DNA of 64,000 nucleotides from Mumia flava (GCF_002797495.1 NZ_PGEZ01000001.1:558001-622000), one strand, 5' to 3'; shown: positions 43,676 through 52,394, numbered from the stretch's first letter. The notes: generated from the letters alone by a model not told the origin. Translations and numbers: made by a program.

Positions 43676-44491
43676 TCAGGCGCCCTGCTCGTGCGCCCGC
43701 GGCAGCATCCGGTCGCCGCCCCACAGCGCCCGGACGAGGCGCTGGGTGGTGTCGGCCCCGAAGTAGCGGTCGCCCATCACGTTCGCCGGGTCCCGCTCGG
43801 CGATGTTGCGACGGATCGCCTCGTCGGCCGCAGCGAGCGCGGCCTGCTCGTCGGCGGGCACGCGCGGCGCCTCGTCGACCCAGCCGAGCCAGCGCTCCAG
43901 GTGCTCGGTGGCCAGCTCGCTGACGAGGTCGGTCATCCGCTCGTCTGCGGGCGCCATGTAGCAGAAGGCCGTCGGTGAGAGCCCGGCCCGGACGAATCCC
44001 GAGCGGCTGATGAACGGCTCGAGCCAGTCGTTGTCGTTGCGGACCTGCTCCCAGCGCGCATTGACGGGCTCGTAGTACCGGTCGTAGGAGTCGGTGTCGG
44101 TGACGAGGTAGCTGCGCGGGACGGAGTCGAGGTACATCCAGCCGTGAGGGAAGCACCCGAGCGCCATCCCGAAGTGCGGAACCTTGACCTGGGGTCCGAG
44201 CCAGATGGTCAGGTGCACGTTGCAGAAGCCGGCGGCGGCGTTCTCCATGTGGGAGTGGACCATCCAGTCGATCTCCGGACCGGCGTAGGTGCGGACCCGT
44301 CCGCGCGGCCCGTCGTCGGAGCCGACGTCCTCGAGGACCTCCGAGGACGGGTCGCGCTCGAGCGAGAAGCGCTCCTGGACCCGTGCCTGCAGCCGCTCGA
44401 CGAGGGCCAGCCAGGCGGAGAAGGTCTCGGTCACGTCGGTCGGAGCCGACTCGTCCAGGTGCTCCTGCACGTGCTTCAGCGTCTGACTCAC
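43676..44491 (-). CDS. RCCR-like protein (red chlorophyll catabolite reductase family), paralogue 2
   Basis: A 271-residue protein, the clearest RCCR relative in the window. VPHF (104-107), LDSVPRSYL (121-129), YDRYYEPVN (136-144), FVRAGLSPTA (166-175) and the C-terminal segment with AIRRNIAERDP and YFG match, in order, the plant LDLPHRKDL, YLKEYYQ, FVRSAFSPTA, SFRRKSIEDD and MFG. Plant RCCR reduces red chlorophyll catabolite with ferredoxin. The acidic residue of the plant active site near VVELI is not kept here, while the later Asp is. It is the first gene of the eight-gene operon: GTG 44491 with GAGGAGGAG upstream, and regulon site E 36 bases before it. Confidence 0.7.
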   Translation of the reverse strand: MSQTLKHVQEHLDESAPTDVTETFSAWLALVERLQARVQERFSLERDPSSEVLEDVGSDDGPRGRVRTYAGPEIDWMVHSHMENAAAGFCNVHLTIWLGPQVKVPHFGMALGCFPHGWMYLDSVPRSYLVTDTDSYDRYYEPVNARWEQVRNDNDWLEPFISRSGFVRAGLSPTAFCYMAPADERMTDLVSELATEHLERWLGWVDEAPRVPADEQAALAAADEAIRRNIAERDPANVMGDRYFGADTTQRLVRALWGGDRMLPRAHEQGA

Positions 44492-44526
44492 GGACTCCTC
44501 CTCGACTGCCGATCCAGTGATGCGAC

Positions 44527-44539
44527 TATATATGATCTA
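44527..44539 (-). promoter_or_regulatory. Regulon site E before the RCCR/Rieske operon
   Basis: Read on the minus strand the site is TAGATCATATATA, 12 of 13 bases identical to site B. It lies 36 bases before the start of the RCCR-like gene. The rest of 44540-44672 shows no gene. Confidence 0.65.
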
Positions 44540-44672
44540 TACCGTCGCGGATAGTGGTTCTGCGAGGAATCTTCACCCGGGAGCACCCGCGCGTCTGCCG
44601 ATTCGTCCGACGTGACAGGTTTGTCATCGAACGGAGACACCGACCGCCGGCTCCCGGGGACGCCGTGGACGT

Positions 44673-46163
44673 TCAGGAGGGGTACGCGGTGGCGCCCAGA
44701 CCGCGACCGCCGGCCCGGAACGCCGCGGGAGCGTGCAGCACACACGTCTGCACGTGCTCGAGGATCCCCTCGTCGCCGTACTCGCGGCCCCAGCCGGAGC
44801 GCTTCACACCGCCGAACGGTGCGCGCAGCGACAGACCGGTGCGGTTGTGGGTGTTCACGAAGGTGAAGCCCGCGTCGAGCCGGGCGCCGACCGCGAACGC
44901 GCGGTCCTCGTCCGCGGACCACACCGAGGCCCCCAGACCGAGGTCCCCCGCGTTCGCACGACCGACCGCCTCGTCGAGGGTGTCGAAGGCCAGCACCGGC
45001 AGCGTCGGTCCGAACTGCTCGACGGCCACGACCGCGTCGGTGTCCGAGGCACCGAGCACGAGCGTGGGCCGCACGAACCAGCCCGCCGCCAGGTCGGTAC
45101 CCGGATCCACCGAGCCGAGCTCGGTGACGTCCGCTCCGCCGGCGCGCGCCGCACCGACGAGGTCCTCGACCCGGCGGGCCGACGGCTCGGAGACCACCGG
45201 ACCCATGGTCACGCCGTCGTGGAGGGGGTCACCGGTCCGCAGCAGCCGGCCGGCCGCCGCCCGCAGCCCGTCGACGACCTCGTCGTAGCGCGACCGGTGG
45301 ACGTAGAGCCGCTTGAGCGCCATGCACACCTGACCGCTGGTCGCGAACGCCGCCATCACCATCCGCTCGAGGGACCCGTCGTCGAGCACGGCGTCGTCCA
45401 GCACGAGCGCCGGGTCGTTGCCGCCGAGCTCGAGCAACGACGGCGTCAGCGCCCGTGCCGCCGTCGCCGCGATCGCGCGACCCGCCGTCTCGCCACCGGT
45501 GAACGCGACCCGGTCGACCCCCGGGTGCCCGACGAGCGCGGTCGCGGTCGACGCGTGCCCGTGCACGACCTGGAGGCAGCCCTCCGGAAGCACCTCGCCC
45601 ATCCGCCCCACGAAGCGCTCGACGGCGAACGGAGCCAGGGGCGACGGCTTGACCACGATCGCGTTGCCACCGACGAGCGCCGGCGCCACCTTGAGCGCGG
45701 CCAGCACGACCGGCGCGTTCCACGGCGTGACGGCCCCCACGACTCCGTACGGCCGGTGCCGCCGCACCAGCCGACCGTCCTCGTCGTCGGTGACGCCGTC
45801 GACGAGCAGCGCCTCGCCGCGGTCGGCCGCCCAGCGCAGGACGGCCAGCGAGAACGTGATCTCGCCACGGCAGTCGGGCAGCGGCTTGCCGGTCTCGCGG
45901 GCCATCAGCTCGGCGAGCGCCTCGACGTCGGACGCGAGCAGGTCCGAGGCCACCCGCAGCAGGCGGGCGCGCTCCGGCACCGGCTGCCGGCTCCAGACCG
46001 CCTGGGCGTCCCGTGCGCGACGGACGGCAGCGTCGACGTCGTCCGGACCGGTCGTCGCGAGCCGGCCGACCACCTCGATGGTCCGGGCCGGGTTCTCGCG
46101 GACGACCGTCTCCGCAGCGACGGCCGCGGCCGACGCCCGCGGCGCCGGAGCTCCGGACGTCAC
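44673..46163 (-). CDS. Aldehyde dehydrogenase (1)
   Basis: A 496-residue NAD(P)-dependent aldehyde dehydrogenase. The cofactor region is VVGAVTPWNAP, the general base Glu245 lies in LLELGGNDP and the nucleophile Cys280 in SGQVCMA. It oxidises an aldehyde to the acid. The GTG start overlaps the FAD monooxygenase stop by four bases. It is the last gene of the operon starting at 52354. Aldehydes released by the Ltp2-like aldolase of the first operon are plausible substrates. Confidence 0.9.
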   Translation of the reverse strand: MTSGAPAPRASAAAVAAETVVRENPARTIEVVGRLATTGPDDVDAAVRRARDAQAVWSRQPVPERARLLRVASDLLASDVEALAELMARETGKPLPDCRGEITFSLAVLRWAADRGEALLVDGVTDDEDGRLVRRHRPYGVVGAVTPWNAPVVLAALKVAPALVGGNAIVVKPSPLAPFAVERFVGRMGEVLPEGCLQVVHGHASTATALVGHPGVDRVAFTGGETAGRAIAATAARALTPSLLELGGNDPALVLDDAVLDDGSLERMVMAAFATSGQVCMALKRLYVHRSRYDEVVDGLRAAAGRLLRTGDPLHDGVTMGPVVSEPSARRVEDLVGAARAGGADVTELGSVDPGTDLAAGWFVRPTLVLGASDTDAVVAVEQFGPTLPVLAFDTLDEAVGRANAGDLGLGASVWSADEDRAFAVGARLDAGFTFVNTHNRTGLSLRAPFGGVKRSGWGREYGDEGILEHVQTCVLHAPAAFRAGGRGLGATAYPS

Positions 46164-47353
46164 CCGGCCGCCTCGGCCGCGGGACGGGGCCGCAGGGAGT
46201 CGATCATCGACGTGCGCAGCAGGTACGAGCGCGCCGCAGCGGGGTCGGCCGCGAGCGCCCGCAGCTCCGCGTGGTGTGCGGCGCGCGCCCGCGGGTCGGA
46301 CTCACGCAGCTGCTTCCAGTTGTCGTGCGTCACGGTCCTGACGTAGGACCGTGCGACCTCGCGGCGCCGCGCGAGGACCGCGTCGAGCTCGTCGACGCCC
46401 GCGCGGCCGTCGAGCAGGTCCGCCAACGCACCCGACACCAGCACGGCGTCGTGGACGCCGCTGTTCATCCCCATCCCGCCGAGCGGGTTGTTGACGTGAG
46501 CGGCGTCGCCCACCAGGATCGCCGGGCCGACCCGGAAGGTGCTCGCGACCCGCTGGTGGACCGCGTAGAGCGACGAGTGCAGGACGTCCCAGTCCCGTCC
46601 GAGGTCAGCGACCCGGCGCAGCCGCTCCTGCACCCGGGCGGGGGCGACCTCGGCTTCGGCCGGGCTCTCGGGATCGGTCGGGAACAGGATCCGCCAGTGC
46701 TCGGGAGTCCGCAGCAGCACGAGCCACTCACGGGGGTCGAAGACGTAGTTCACGTCGGCGATCCCCGGCAGCGCGGCGCTCAGGTCCTCGGTGGTCGAGA
46801 CGACGAGGAACCGCTCCGGGTACGTGAGCCCCTCGAACGCGGCACCGATCGCCTTGCGCACGCGCGAGCCGGCGCCGTCGGCACCGACGACCCAGTCCGC
46901 GGTCCAGGTCCGTCCCGTCGCCGAGGTCACGCTGGCGGTCGCGCCCTCGATCGTCACGCCCGTCACCGGCTCGCCGAGCTCCAGGGCGCAGCCGGCGTGC
47001 CGCAGCAGGGCCTCGGCCAGGATCGGCGTCAGCTTGCTCTGCTCGCACTGCACCCGGAACGGGTAGCGGGTCTCGTCGGCGAGCAGCCCGAGGTCGAGCT
47101 CGGCGATCGGGCCGTCGGTGCGGTCGCGGTACTGGAACCGCTGGGACTCGATCCCGACCGACCGCAGGGCGTCGAGGACCCCGAGGTCGTCGAGCATCTC
47201 CAGCGTCGGGGGGTGGTACGTGCTCGCCCGCGACTCGGACGACAGCTGCGTACCCGCCTCCAGCACGGTCACGGCGTGGCCCGCACGAGCGAGGCTCAGG
47301 GCGGAGGTCAGGCCGACCGGACCCGCCCCGACCACGAGGATCCGCTCACTCAT
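46160..47353 (-). CDS. FAD-dependent aromatic monooxygenase (UbiH/PHBH type)
   Basis: A 397-residue group A flavoprotein monooxygenase. The FAD-binding GAGPVG motif is at residues 9-14, the DG motif GADGAGSR at 157-164 and the second FAD motif GDAAHVNNP at 282-290. Such enzymes hydroxylate aromatic or heteroaromatic rings with NAD(P)H and O2. A pyrrole, phenol or enol ring of a pathway intermediate could be the substrate. Both ends overlap neighbours by four bases. It lacks a signal peptide and acts in the cytoplasm. Confidence 0.88.
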   Translation of the reverse strand: MSERILVVGAGPVGLTSALSLARAGHAVTVLEAGTQLSSESRASTYHPPTLEMLDDLGVLDALRSVGIESQRFQYRDRTDGPIAELDLGLLADETRYPFRVQCEQSKLTPILAEALLRHAGCALELGEPVTGVTIEGATASVTSATGRTWTADWVVGADGAGSRVRKAIGAAFEGLTYPERFLVVSTTEDLSAALPGIADVNYVFDPREWLVLLRTPEHWRILFPTDPESPAEAEVAPARVQERLRRVADLGRDWDVLHSSLYAVHQRVASTFRVGPAILVGDAAHVNNPLGGMGMNSGVHDAVLVSGALADLLDGRAGVDELDAVLARRREVARSYVRTVTHDNWKQLRESDPRARAAHHAELRALAADPAAARSYLLRTSMIDSLRPRPAAEAAG

Positions 47354-48240
47354 CCTCGGCTTCCTTCCTCGACGGAGCCGGCTGCGTAGAGCTGCTCCAG
47401 ACCGAGCTGCTCGTCCAGGCCGAGCAGCGCCGTCAGGTCGTCCCACGGCCAGCGCGCAACGTCCTCGGCCGTTCCGCGCGCCGCGATCGCCGCGTACGTG
47501 TCGGCGATCGCGCGGGTCGCGGCCAGCAGGGCGGAGACCGGGTGGATCATCAGCCGCACGCCGACGGCGGCGAGCTCGGCGTCGGTCTCCGTGCCGCCGG
47601 CCGCCGCGGCTTCCGACCGGTTCAGCACGAACGGGACGGCCGGGCCGAGCGCGTCACGCACCCTCGCCAGCGTCGCCAGGTCGGCGCCCTCGACGAAGAC
47701 CGCGTCGGCGCCGACCTCGACGAAGGCAGCGGCCCGCCGGACGACCGAGTCCGGGCCCTCGACCGACAGCGCGTCGGTGCGCGCCACGACCACCGTGCCG
47801 GTGCCCGCGTCGACCGCGGCCCGCACCCGCGCCGCCGCCTCGTCCACGTCGACCACGGCCTTGCCGGTCATGTGCCCGCACCGCTTCGGCGCGACCTGGT
47901 CCTCCAGGTGCAGCCCGGCGATCCCGGCCGCGGCGTAGACCCGGGTCGTCTCGCGGGCCTGCAGCGCGCTGCCGTACCCGGTGTCGGCGTCGGCCAGCAG
48001 CGGCAGGTCGCTCAGCGCCGGGACCACGTCGCGGGCCCGCGCGGCGATCTGGCTGCCGTGCACGTAGCCCAGGTCCGGGAGTCCGAGGCCGACGGCGGAG
48101 GCGACCGCGCCCGAGAGGCAGGCCGCCCGCGCCCCCGAGGCGACCGCGAGACGCGCGGTGACCGCGTCGTGCACGCCCGGCAGGTGGACCACCGTGTCGC
48201 CGGCGAGCAGGGTGCGCAGCCGCTGGGCGGCCGCGGTCAT
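47350..48240 (-). CDS. PEP mutase/isocitrate lyase family C-C lyase
   Basis: A 296-residue PEPM/ICL-superfamily TIM barrel. The metal motif DADTGYG lies at residues 84-90, the catalytic loop reads EDQVAPKRCGH with Cys121, and VVVARTDAL follows. These fit the lyase branch that includes 2-methylisocitrate lyase, 2,3-dimethylmalate lyase and oxaloacetate decarboxylase. It would cleave a substituted malate- or citrate-like acid to an alpha-keto acid and a second acid. Placed between FAD monooxygenase and aldehyde dehydrogenase, it is more likely part of a catabolic pathway than of the methylcitrate cycle. Confidence 0.85.
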   Translation of the reverse strand: MTAAAQRLRTLLAGDTVVHLPGVHDAVTARLAVASGARAACLSGAVASAVGLGLPDLGYVHGSQIAARARDVVPALSDLPLLADADTGYGSALQARETTRVYAAAGIAGLHLEDQVAPKRCGHMTGKAVVDVDEAAARVRAAVDAGTGTVVVARTDALSVEGPDSVVRRAAAFVEVGADAVFVEGADLATLARVRDALGPAVPFVLNRSEAAAAGGTETDAELAAVGVRLMIHPVSALLAATRAIADTYAAIAARGTAEDVARWPWDDLTALLGLDEQLGLEQLYAAGSVEEGSRG

Positions 48241-49739
48241 CGTCCGTGCAGCGCGAAGCTGCCCTCGACGCCGACGACCCTCGCTCCGGTGAAGCACCGG
48301 ATGGTCTCCACGGTGCCTTCCTCTCCCGCGCCGGACATCCCCCAGGCCGGTCGCGGCGTCATGAGGTGCAGGCTCATGATCGACGACCCGTTCACCTTGA
48401 CCTCGCCGGCCTCGATGCGCCGGGCGACGGCGAGCGCGCGGTCGGTGTCCGTGCCCACGACGTACCCCTCCAGCCCGTACGCCGTGCCGTTGGCGATCGC
48501 GAGCGCCTCCTGCTCGTCGCCGTAGGAGTGCACGGTCGCGACCGGCCCGAAGATCTCCTCGGTCGCCGCGTCGGGGTCCAGCCCGGTGACCAGGGCCGGC
48601 GCCAGGAAGCTCCCGCCGGCGTCGGGAACCGTGGTCGCGGTCCGCACGGTGCCTCCGGCGGCCTCGAGGTCGGCGAGCGTCGTCCGCAGCCGCCGCAGGT
48701 GGGAGGAGTGGGCGATCGGACCGAGATCGGTCCGCTCGTCGAGGGGGTCGCCGGCGCTCAGGTCGGCCAGCCGGGAGAGCGCCCGCTCGACGACCTCGTC
48801 GTGCCGGTCGGCCGGCACGACCAGGCGACCCAGCGCCCGGCACCACTGACCGTTCATCGTGGTGAGCAGGTCGACCGCGGCATGTGCGGCGTCCTCGGGG
48901 TCGGCATCCGGCATCACGACCAGCGGGTTGTTGCCGCCGAGCTCGAGCTGGAGGCCGGCCAGGCGCCCGGTGGTCGCCGCCGCGACGGCGGCACCGCCGA
49001 CCTTGCCGCCGGTGAAGGACACCGCACGGACGCGAGGGTCCGCCACGAGCTGCGCTCCGACCTCCGCGCCGCCCTGGACCAGCTGGAAGACCCCGGGGTC
49101 GATCCCGGCGTCGGCGAGCACGCCGGCCACGACGGTCGCGAGCACGGTCGTCGCGTACGGTGCGTACTCGCTCGGCTTCAGGATCGTCGGGCAGCCCGCT
49201 GCGAGGGCGCTGGCGACCTTGTGCGCGGCCATCGGGGCCGGCGCGTTCCACGGGACGAGGCAGACCGCGGGGCCGAGCGGGAGCCGCAGCACCTCGGTGC
49301 GACGGCCGGTGGCCTCGTCGACCTGCTCCTCGGAGAGGACCCCGGCACGCAGCATCTGGGCCGCGAGCGCGAAGGCGCCCGGCACGATCATCCCGACGAC
49401 ACCGGTCTGACGGACCGGGACGCCGGTCGCGAACGCCTCCAGCCCGGTGATGCGGGGCAGCTCGTGCTCGAGCGCCGCCGCGATCGCCTCGAGCAGCTCG
49501 GCGCGCCGCTGCGCCGGGACCGACGACCAGGCGCCGCTGTTGTGCGCGTCCCACGCGGCGGCGAGGGCATCCTCGACCACCACCTCGTCGCTGAGCGCGG
49601 CCGGCGCGAGCGGCGTGCCGCGGTAGGGGTCCTCGAGGACGACCGCGAGCCTCCGCGAGACCGGTCGTACCCGACCGGCGACCACGTCGACGGCGTCGGG
49701 CAGCGCGACGTTCACCAGAGCCTCGCCGGTGGTCGTCAT
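48237..49739 (-). CDS. Aldehyde dehydrogenase (2)
   Basis: A 500-residue aldehyde dehydrogenase. PWNAPAPMAAHKVASALAAG forms the cofactor region, Glu266 lies in LELGGNNP and Cys300 in MNGQWCRALG. The Q-W-C context differs from the G-Q-V-C of the neighbour, so the two enzymes probably have different substrates. It is coupled on both sides by ATGA overlaps. AAGGAG lies six bases before ATG 49739. Confidence 0.9.
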   Translation of the reverse strand: MTTTGEALVNVALPDAVDVVAGRVRPVSRRLAVVLEDPYRGTPLAPAALSDEVVVEDALAAAWDAHNSGAWSSVPAQRRAELLEAIAAALEHELPRITGLEAFATGVPVRQTGVVGMIVPGAFALAAQMLRAGVLSEEQVDEATGRRTEVLRLPLGPAVCLVPWNAPAPMAAHKVASALAAGCPTILKPSEYAPYATTVLATVVAGVLADAGIDPGVFQLVQGGAEVGAQLVADPRVRAVSFTGGKVGGAAVAAATTGRLAGLQLELGGNNPLVVMPDADPEDAAHAAVDLLTTMNGQWCRALGRLVVPADRHDEVVERALSRLADLSAGDPLDERTDLGPIAHSSHLRRLRTTLADLEAAGGTVRTATTVPDAGGSFLAPALVTGLDPDAATEEIFGPVATVHSYGDEQEALAIANGTAYGLEGYVVGTDTDRALAVARRIEAGEVKVNGSSIMSLHLMTPRPAWGMSGAGEEGTVETIRCFTGARVVGVEGSFALHGR

Positions 49740-51034
49740 GCCCTCTCCTTGCGGTCCATCGCGTCCTGGGTGGTCAGGCCCAGCCAGGACTCGTCGTCGA
49801 CGAGCATCTGGGCCAGGTCGAGCCGTCCCCGTTCGGCCGGGAACGCCTGGACCAGGCCCATCGCCGTGTCGCGCACGGCACGGCCGATCGTGTTGTCCAT
49901 CAGCGCACCCGACGTCCCACACATCTTCATCGACGCGATCGCCACGGCGAAGGCGTTCTCGCAGATTGCCCCCTTCGCCAGCTTCCAGCTCTTGACGACG
50001 TCGGGCTTCGGGAGGATCGGAGGATCGCTCGCCTCCAGCTCGACCTGCCTGCGCAGCCACAGGTGCATGTCGCCGAGCCGTTGCTGGGCCTCGCCGATCA
50101 GGGCCTGGTGCATCGGACTGGACGCGATCGGCTTGCCGGTGTCGGCGAAACGCGCGTTCATCGTGCGGTCGAAGGCGAAGTCCCACGCTCCCTGGGCGAC
50201 ACCGGCGTAGATCGCGGCGATCGCCACCTGGTTGCCGACCCAGGAGCCGCGCGACAGGGTGGTGGCGCGCGCGAAGCCGCCGGGGACCGCGAGCGCGTCG
50301 GCCGCCGGGACGAACGTGTCCTCCATCACCAGGCCGTGGTTGTCGGAGGCCCGCATGCCGAGGCCGTTCCACTGCTGGCGCGGACGGATGCCCTCGGAGT
50401 CGCGGGCGACCAGGAAGAGCGAGATCGCGTCGAGCCCGTCGACGTCCGAGCGTCGTGCGGTGACCAGGTAGTAGTCGGCGGTCCCGGACAGGCAGCCGAA
50501 CGACTTCTCCCCGTTGAGCAACCACCCACCGTCGGTCGGGGTCGCGGTGGTCGAGATCAGCACGTTGGCGTTGCTCGCCTTGGGTGCCTCGCTGGCGAAG
50601 TTCGCCAGGCAGCTCGTGTCGCGGCCCATCAGGTAGAGCACCCGCTCGGCGAAGGTCCGGACCTCGTCGGCCTCGTCCTCGCCGTAGAGGCCCGCGTCGA
50701 GCGCAGCCAGCGGCAGGAGCCCGCGAGAGGAGGCCGAGCAGTGGAAGAAGTAGGCGAGAGCCGTCGACCCGCACACGGTGCCGAGCGCGTAGGTGGTCGC
50801 GGCGAGGTCGCGCAGTCCGCCGCCGAGGCCGCCGAACTCCTGCGGCACGACCAGGCCGAGGAGACCCGCGTCGGCGAGCAGCTTGACGTGGCCCGTGGGG
50901 AACTCGCCCCGCGCGTCGGCGTCCTGAGCAGCGTCGCGGACGGCGGGGAGGATCGACTCGACCCGCTCGGCGCGGGCGCGCTCGTCGGGGTCGAGGTCGT
51001 CCAGGAGGTACTCGGCGGTCAGCATGGCCGTCAT
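49736..51034 (-). CDS. Acyl-CoA dehydrogenase-fold flavoprotein (possible two-component monooxygenase)
   Basis: A 432-residue protein with the ACAD fold (LGLVVPQEFGGLGGGL, GWLLNGEKSFGCLSGTADYY, NGLGMRASDNHGL). The C-terminal E-G-T loop of true acyl-CoA dehydrogenases is replaced by a KMCGTSGALMDNTIGRAVRD segment like that of group D flavin monooxygenases (DszC/HpaB relatives). The gene directly upstream encodes a flavin reductase, only six bases away, which supports a two-component monooxygenase. An ordinary dehydrogenase remains possible. GTAGGAG lies five bases before ATG 51034. Confidence 0.75.
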   Translation of the reverse strand: MTAMLTAEYLLDDLDPDERARAERVESILPAVRDAAQDADARGEFPTGHVKLLADAGLLGLVVPQEFGGLGGGLRDLAATTYALGTVCGSTALAYFFHCSASSRGLLPLAALDAGLYGEDEADEVRTFAERVLYLMGRDTSCLANFASEAPKASNANVLISTTATPTDGGWLLNGEKSFGCLSGTADYYLVTARRSDVDGLDAISLFLVARDSEGIRPRQQWNGLGMRASDNHGLVMEDTFVPAADALAVPGGFARATTLSRGSWVGNQVAIAAIYAGVAQGAWDFAFDRTMNARFADTGKPIASSPMHQALIGEAQQRLGDMHLWLRRQVELEASDPPILPKPDVVKSWKLAKGAICENAFAVAIASMKMCGTSGALMDNTIGRAVRDTAMGLVQAFPAERGRLDLAQMLVDDESWLGLTTQDAMDRKERA

Positions 51035-51040
51035 CAGCTC

Positions 51041-52354
51041 CTACAGGGTCGGCAGGGGGGCAGGGTCGGTCGTGGTGAGGCCGGAGCCGACCGCGACCGA
51101 GGAGGTGCGCGAGACGCGCTCGCGCACCTGGCGGACAAGGGTGTCGAGGGTCGAGGGGTCGACCGGTGTCGTCACGTCGAGCGTGCCGAGCAGGCGGACC
51201 AGGTCCTCGGTCGCCACGGCGCCGTCGAGGCCGCCGAGCGTCGTGTCGAAGTGGTGCACACCGGACTTCAGCGCCGTGAGCACGTTGACCAGGCCGAGCC
51301 TGTCGTTGTCGCGCAGCCGGAGCCGCAGCGGGACCGGGCGCGCCAGCCCGACCGAGTCCTGGAGCAGCGCCCTCACCTGCAGCGGGGTCGCCGACCCGGT
51401 CGTGTCGTCGAGACAGACCTCGGTCGCGTCGGCGGACAGCAGCCTGTCGATCGCCGCCAGCGTCTCGTCGACCCGCTCGTCGGCGAACACGTCGCTCAGC
51501 ACGACCACCCGCTGGTCGGCGCCGGGGGTCGAGGCGAAGTGCCCGAGCAGGTCGCAGGCACGGCGGACCGAGCGCAGGTCACGGGCGCTCGCCCGGGTCT
51601 CCAGCACGCTGACGCCACGATCGGCCGCCTGTCGCGCCTGCAGCCGGGACTCGACCAGCGCACTCCCCTCGATCCGCCCGTCACCGGGCCGCGACGGGCC
51701 GTCGTGCCAGGCCAGGTTCTCCAACGAGGCCGTGCCGGTCAGGTCGGCGACCCGGACGCGGATCCCGCTGCGCCGCACCCGGTGGGCCGTGCGGCGGACC
51801 TCCTCGCCACTCTGCCCGTGCTGGAGCAACGACGGCACCAGGCCGCTGTCGGCGAGCGTCGCCACGTCCGGGAGCACGTCCGCGAACTGGCCCCAGCCGC
51901 GGGAGTGGAAGAGCAGCGGCGCCGTGCGGCGCGCAGCGCGGCCGGAGAGGACCTCACCGACGAAGATCGTGTGGTCACCGCCCGGGTAGGCGTGCACCAC
52001 GCGGCAGTCGAGCCAGCCGAGGGCAGAGTCGAGCAGCGGGACGCCGGTCGAGGCCGTCGACCAGCTCTCGCCGGCGAAGCGGTCCTCGGCGTCGGTCATG
52101 CCGGCGAACCGCCGCGCGACGTCCGCCTGGTCCTTCGCGAGGACGCTGATCCCGAAGACGCCGCCGCGCTCGACGAGTCCGTGGCTGTAGAGCTTGCGGT
52201 CGAGACAGATCGACACCAGAGGCGGGTCGAGGCTCACGCTCGAGAACGAGCTCGCCGTCATCCCGTGACGCACGCCGTCGACGACCGTGGTGACGACGGT
52301 GACGCCGCTGGGCCACTGGGCCAGCACGTCACGGAACATCGAAGCCTCGACCAA
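51041..52354 (-). CDS. Flavin reductase fused to an HMG-CoA-lyase-like domain
   Basis: A 437-residue two-part protein. Residues about 4-165 are a flavin reductase of the HpaC/NtaB type (WPSGVTVVTTVVDGVRHGMTASSF, DPPLVSICLDRKLYSH, LDCRVVHAYPGGDHTIFVGEV), which supplies reduced FMN/FAD. Residues about 240-415 resemble the C-terminal TIM-barrel half of HMG-CoA lyase (ATEVCLDDTTGSATPLQV, LGLVNVLTALKSGVHHFDTTLGGLDG, ATEDLVRLL). The lyase HCHD metal segment reads RLRD and the Cys loop is missing, so this half is probably not a working lyase. TTG 52354 is chosen for AGGAGG at eight-base spacing. It heads the operon behind regulon site F. Confidence 0.78.
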   Translation of the reverse strand: MVEASMFRDVLAQWPSGVTVVTTVVDGVRHGMTASSFSSVSLDPPLVSICLDRKLYSHGLVERGGVFGISVLAKDQADVARRFAGMTDAEDRFAGESWSTASTGVPLLDSALGWLDCRVVHAYPGGDHTIFVGEVLSGRAARRTAPLLFHSRGWGQFADVLPDVATLADSGLVPSLLQHGQSGEEVRRTAHRVRRSGIRVRVADLTGTASLENLAWHDGPSRPGDGRIEGSALVESRLQARQAADRGVSVLETRASARDLRSVRRACDLLGHFASTPGADQRVVVLSDVFADERVDETLAAIDRLLSADATEVCLDDTTGSATPLQVRALLQDSVGLARPVPLRLRLRDNDRLGLVNVLTALKSGVHHFDTTLGGLDGAVATEDLVRLLGTLDVTTPVDPSTLDTLVRQVRERVSRTSSVAVGSGLTTTDPAPLPTL

Positions 52355-52381
52355 GGGGACCACCTCCTGTGCGTGGTAGAG

Positions 52382-52394
52382 AATATACAATATC
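52382..52394 (-). promoter_or_regulatory. Regulon site F before the flavin reductase operon
   Basis: AATATACAATATC (GATATTGTATATT on the minus strand) has one mismatch from site A. It lies 28 bases before the flavin-reductase TTG start, in the divergent region shared with the GntR gene. Confidence 0.6.

Noticed and set aside
37440-44491. A Mg-dechelatase (SGR/stay-green type) in the operon
   Set aside because: Every frame was read against the short conserved SGR pattern as I recall it; none of the gene products resembles it. Dechelation may be spontaneous or encoded elsewhere.
44527-44560. A plus-strand promoter (TATGAT) at site E
   Set aside because: No credible plus-strand gene follows; the real genes on both sides are on the minus strand. 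The TATGAT is explained by the dyad.
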